From: Clostridiales bacterium UBA2432
Lineage (GTDB): Bacteria > Bacillota > Clostridia > Lachnospirales > Vallitaleaceae
Length of the DNA: 64,000 bases
Direction of reading: 5' to 3'
Assembly (NCBI GenBank): GCA_002342805.1
Contig: DDQW01000017.1
Location: 1-64,000 of the forward strand
The notes beneath the pieces are model-generated. The model had not been told where the DNA came from. It worked only from the letters and a program-made list of their open reading frames with translations, and searched no databases. Positions 61,258 to 64,000 of this stretch are shown here, piece by piece. A program made the position numbers and the translations under genes. Position 1 is the first letter of the stretch, and each line of letters begins with the position of its first letter.

Positions 61258-61764
61258 ATGGGATTAGCGGTCATGCTTCATATGCAAAATAAAAACGTAC
61301 TCGTTGTGGGTGGTGGCATAATTGGTCTTCGCAAAGCAATTACGGTGGCCAAAGAAGGCGCTAAAGTCCTATGCGTTAGCACTGAGTTTTGTGAAGTTTT
61401 TGATAAAGAGACAGCTAACTATCCGATGATATTTCCGAAAAAGAAGGCTTTTGAACCCTCTGACCTTTGCGACATGGATTTTGTGATTGCGGCAACGGAT
61501 CATGAAGCATTGAATCAAGAAATCTATAAAGCATGTCAGCGCCAGCATATATGGTGTTTGACGACAGACCGAAAGAGTGGTTCAGATGTAAGCTTTATGG
61601 CAACAAGACGAAAAGAAAACCTCACCATTGCTATATCAACCGATGGGAAAAGTCCGGGATTTGCAAAGCAATATGTTGAACAATTGAGTGAATCAATTCA
61701 AGATGCAGATATAGAAAAACTTCGGATGGCCATAAAAAAGCGGGAAGAAACATTTAAAACATAG
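61258..61764 (+). CDS. Precorrin-2 dehydrogenase (siroheme synthase N-terminal domain type)
   Basis: A 168-residue NAD-dependent enzyme that oxidises precorrin-2 to sirohydrochlorin. The Rossmann motif VLVVGGGIIGLRKAITVAKEGAKVLCVS and the family stretch DFVIAATDHEALNQEI, then SDVSFMATRRKENLTIAISTDGKSPGFAKQ, are those of SirC/CysG-N/Met8. It is at the short end of the family (about 200 residues usual) and lacks much of the C-terminal part. ATG 61258 with GAAGGAG is used; the upstream TTG at 61234 is rejected. Last gene of the operon; it commits the pathway to siroheme or anaerobic cobalamin synthesis. Confidence 0.92.
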   Translation: MGLAVMLHMQNKNVLVVGGGIIGLRKAITVAKEGAKVLCVSTEFCEVFDKETANYPMIFPKKKAFEPSDLCDMDFVIAATDHEALNQEIYKACQRQHIWCLTTDRKSGSDVSFMATRRKENLTIAISTDGKSPGFAKQYVEQLSESIQDADIEKLRMAIKKREETFKT

Positions 61765-61776
61765 AAATGATATCAT

Positions 61777-61805
61777 TTGACTTTTGTCTGAAACGATGCT
61801 AATAT
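61777..61805 (+). promoter_or_regulatory. Promoter of the MATE/MarR operon
   Basis: TTGACT (61777-61782), 17-base spacer, TAATAT (61800-61805). Confidence 0.7.
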
Positions 61806-61813
61806 TATCAAAC

Positions 61814-61829
61814 AGTTAGAAAACTAACT
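61814..61829 (+). promoter_or_regulatory. Probable MarR operator
   Basis: AGTTAGAAAACTAACT is a perfect palindrome of two six-base arms around AAAA, lying at the expected transcription start. The MarR-type gene at the end of the operon probably acts here. Confidence 0.65.
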
Positions 61830-61856
61830 AAATGAGAAGTCGAAAGAGGATAAAAG

Positions 61857-63239
61857 ATGAAAGAAACATTAGAATTAGGAACAAAACCTATAGGAACATT
61901 ATTAATACGATATTCAATACCTGCAATCATTGCAATGCTGGTTAATGCTATATATAATATTGTGGATCGAATTTTTATCGGACGATTGGTCGGAGAAGAT
62001 GCGCTTGCCGGCTTAACCATTGCCTTTCCGATTATGATGATTATTTTTGCTTTTTGTGGATTAATCGGAATCGGTGGTGCAGCCTTGCTTTCCATTAAAC
62101 TTGGAGAGAAAAAATATCATGAAGCGAATCGTGTGTTTGCCAACACGCTTCTCATGGGTTTTATTATTACGGCAACAATTTTGATTCTCTTTTTTATAAA
62201 TATTGAGATGATTTTAATGATCTTTGGAACAGATATTGATACATTAGGATATTCGAAAACATACATGCAAATTATTCTCGGTGGATTTATCTTCCAAATG
62301 TTGTCCTTTATTTTTAGCAACTTTGTTCGAACAGAAGGTAAGCCCAGATTATCCATGATGGTTATGTTGGTGGCCGCGATTATGAACATCATTTTGGATT
62401 ATGTATTTATTGGATTGATGGGATTAGGTGTAGCAGGAGCCGCTTATGGAACGATTATTGGCCAATTTAGTGGATTGATGATTTATTTAGTGTATTATTT
62501 TTCCAAGAAAAGTATTATTAGAGTCTCATTACGTGATTTTATTTTGGACCTTTCAATAGCAAAAAGTATATTAAGTATCGGTGCGGCAACATTCCTGTCA
62601 ACGTTGGGAACTAGCTTTTCTTTAACCTTACTAAATCGTGGGTTGTTAGAGTACGGGGGAACAGCTGCCGTTACGTCCATTGGAGCCATTAACAGCCTAT
62701 ATACATTTTTTGTTATGCCAATTATTGGGATAACCCAAGGAATGCAGCCGATTATTGGGTATAACTATGGAGCAAGAAACTATTCAAGAGTTTTTGAGAC
62801 CTTGAAAAAAGCGATGTGGATAGGATTCATTTTTTCAACGATTGTTTTTATCTTTATGGAATTGTTTGCAACGTTTTTTGTGGGATTGTTTTTGGAAACC
62901 GGATCAGAGACGATTCCAATGGCAGCTCACGGATTACGTATATTTATTTTGATGCTTCCGGTGCTTACCATTAGTTTTATGGGAACGGCTTTTCACCAAT
63001 CAATAGCAAGAGGAAATATGTCCATGTTTTTGGGATTGTTGAGACAATTCATCTTTTTTATCCCACTTGTTATTGTCTTGCCAAAAGTATGGGGACTCAC
63101 AGGAATATGGATTGTAACACCCATAGCCGACGGGCTAGCCGTTGCTGTTACCGTGATAGCTCTTCTAAAGACATATCGTTCAATGATGCATGAATACAAA
63201 GGGGATACGAATCATGAAGAAGCAACACAAACTATATAA
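61857..63239 (+). CDS. MATE-family multidrug efflux transporter
   Basis: A 460-residue exporter with about twelve membrane helices in two six-helix halves. It has the family start KPIGTLLIRYSIPAIIAMLVNAIYNIVDRIFIGRLVGEDALAGLTIAFPI and the repeat-typical QGMQPIIGYNYGARNYSR in the second half. MATE proteins export cationic drugs or metabolites in exchange for sodium or protons. AAAGAGG lies before the ATG. The MarR gene begins within its last codons, so drug-responsive control is likely. Confidence 0.93.
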   Translation: MKETLELGTKPIGTLLIRYSIPAIIAMLVNAIYNIVDRIFIGRLVGEDALAGLTIAFPIMMIIFAFCGLIGIGGAALLSIKLGEKKYHEANRVFANTLLMGFIITATILILFFINIEMILMIFGTDIDTLGYSKTYMQIILGGFIFQMLSFIFSNFVRTEGKPRLSMMVMLVAAIMNIILDYVFIGLMGLGVAGAAYGTIIGQFSGLMIYLVYYFSKKSIIRVSLRDFILDLSIAKSILSIGAATFLSTLGTSFSLTLLNRGLLEYGGTAAVTSIGAINSLYTFFVMPIIGITQGMQPIIGYNYGARNYSRVFETLKKAMWIGFIFSTIVFIFMELFATFFVGLFLETGSETIPMAAHGLRIFILMLPVLTISFMGTAFHQSIARGNMSMFLGLLRQFIFFIPLVIVLPKVWGLTGIWIVTPIADGLAVAVTVIALLKTYRSMMHEYKGDTNHEEATQTI

Positions 63240-63669
63240 ATCGGTGGAAGGCATTTTTAATCTAAAGCATTCACTAGAACATGTTTTTTTTCGCTCTTTT
63301 ACAAACCACTATGAGCATCCGGAGAATCTTTTTCATACACATATTTTAACCCTTGTTATCTTAAGCTCTCACAAGATATTGCCGATGTCAGAGGTGAGCC
63401 GGCGATTAAATCTTGAAAAGGGTTCCTTTACACCGGTTGCTGCCAAGTTAATCAAACTTGGATATATCCAAAAAAACCAAGATGAAAGTGATAAACGTGT
63501 GTATAATCTTGAATTAACAGACCTAGGCCTTGAAGTAGCCGAAGATTTCAAAGAAAAACATCTAACATATATAAATCAGCTGGTGACACAATTTAGCGAG
63601 GATGAACGTCAAGAATACTTTGAAGCCATTGATAAAGTGTATCAAATGACAAAACGGTTAGAAATATAG
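63214..63669 (+). CDS. MarR-family transcriptional regulator
   Basis: A 151-residue protein with a winged helix-turn-helix: LPMSEVSRRLNLEKGSFTPVAAKLIKLGYIQKNQDESDKRVYNLELTDLG (about residues 50-100), where DESDKR is the characteristic wing. It starts at ATG 63214, preceded by AAAGGGG, inside the MATE gene (26-base overlap); the ATG at 63190 lacks a site. It should repress the operon through the palindrome at 61814-61829. A terminator follows. Confidence 0.92.
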   Translation: MKKQHKLYKSVEGIFNLKHSLEHVFFRSFTNHYEHPENLFHTHILTLVILSSHKILPMSEVSRRLNLEKGSFTPVAAKLIKLGYIQKNQDESDKRVYNLELTDLGLEVAEDFKEKHLTYINQLVTQFSEDERQEYFEAIDKVYQMTKRLEI

Positions 63670-63688
63670 GGATAATACAGATACATTG

Positions 63689-63720
63689 AGAAGTTCTTAT
63701 CTTAAGGGCTTCTTTTTTTT
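63689..63720 (+). terminator. Intrinsic terminator after the MATE/MarR operon
   Basis: AGAAGTTCTT (63689-63698) pairs with AAGGGCTTCT (63704-63713) with two G-U pairs, followed by a run of eight T. Confidence 0.85.
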
Positions 63721-63781
63721 GCGTAAATAACTAGGACAAAACCTAATTTATTCGTATATTTTTTCATCTTCATATTAGGTA

Positions 63782-63795
63782 TTCTATATATAGAA
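63782..63795 (+). promoter_or_regulatory. Palindrome upstream of the last gene
   Basis: TTCTATATATAGAA, a perfect 14-base palindrome. A wider inverted repeat, ACCTAAT (63741-63747) and ATTAGGT (63774-63780), lies just upstream. Either may be an operator or part of the promoter. Confidence 0.35.
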
Positions 63796-63829
63796 GTAAT
63801 CAAGCAGACAAACGAAGGGCGAGATAACA

Positions 63830-64000
63830 ATGAAAGCTTTAGTCTATGAAGGACCTAAAAAGATTGAAATCAAAGATATACCGGAGTTAGAAGTTGGTCA
63901 GAAAGAAGTCCTTATCAAAGTTGAATATTGTGGCGTGTGTGGTACAGATATTCACATCTACAATGGAGAAGGAGGCGCGTTTGATGTATCCCCACCGTTA
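63830..64000 (+). CDS. Zinc-dependent alcohol dehydrogenase, 5' part (continues outside window)
   Basis: The first 57 residues of a zinc MDR-family dehydrogenase. The N-terminus KALVYEGPKKIEIKDIPELEVGQKEVLIKVEYCGVCGTDIHIYNGE has the catalytic-zinc Cys in CGVCGTD and the spacing of threonine/sorbitol/butanediol dehydrogenase-like proteins. The next zinc ligand motif (GHE) would come just past the window end. GAAGGGCGAG lies before the ATG. Unlike the MDR protein at 907-2040 this one keeps the zinc ligand. Substrate unknown. Confidence 0.88.
   Translation, partial: MKALVYEGPKKIEIKDIPELEVGQKEVLIKVEYCGVCGTDIHIYNGEGGAFDVSPPL

Overview
The window looks like a chromosomal segment of a low-GC Gram-positive bacterium of the class Clostridia. 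The pointers are AT-rich codon use, strong purine-rich ribosome binding sites (AGGAGG-type), lipoprotein signal peptides with a Cys lipobox, TTGACA/TATAAT promoters, U-tailed hairpin terminators, and typical clostridial families (YesM/YesN two-component pairs, GPH sugar symporters, GH65 phosphorylases, LplB/LplC-type permeases, DUF1846). The order Lachnospirales or a relative is plausible but cannot be fixed from sequence alone. I saw no rRNA, tRNA, CRISPR array, insertion sequence or phage gene.

Layout. 1-2040: 3' end of an exonuclease III gene and an MDR oxidoreductase. 2169-13572: an unusual group comprising a one-domain He_PIG-like protein, an SF0329-like protein, a 1649-residue cysteine-free alpha-2-macroglobulin-like secreted protein, a 1444-residue membrane protein that looks like a fusion, and a zinc-ribbon protein. 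This is the least understood part and the best candidate for an undescribed system. 13646-15211: a membrane diguanylate cyclase. 15520-24426: a binding-protein transporter (lipoprotein, ATPase, double-length permease), a YesM/YesN-type two-component system, a chemoreceptor and a Cof-type HAD phosphatase, together suggesting sensing and uptake of a phosphorylated solute. 24445-29734 (minus strand): an amino-acid ABC transporter operon that runs into a cytidylate-kinase-like gene, followed by a DUF1846 gene with its own palindromic promoter.

29951-36488: a LacI regulator, a sugar ABC transporter without ATPase and a GH65 disaccharide phosphorylase. 36493-41653: an AraC regulator facing a GPH symporter and a GH2 beta-galactosidase-type enzyme. 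41745-46005: a GGDEF/EAL protein that is probably a phosphodiesterase, and a chemoreceptor of odd topology. 46219-55268: a second sugar ABC transporter without ATPase, GH35 and GH2 glycosidases and a LacI regulator, probably for galactoside-containing oligosaccharides, under a promoter flanked by two identical LacI-type operators. 55325-61764: a six-gene tetrapyrrole operon (hemC, cobA-hemD fusion, hemB, hemL, hemA, precorrin-2 dehydrogenase) that makes uroporphyrinogen III from glutamyl-tRNA and sends it towards siroheme or cobalamin. 61857-63669: a MATE exporter with an overlapping MarR regulator and a matching palindromic operator. 63830-end: the start of a zinc alcohol dehydrogenase.

Several regulatory elements are clear by eye: five or more near-consensus promoters, two terminator-promoter composites that share sequence, and two promoters followed at once by a terminator-like hairpin. 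All functional statements come from reading motifs; no database search was run.
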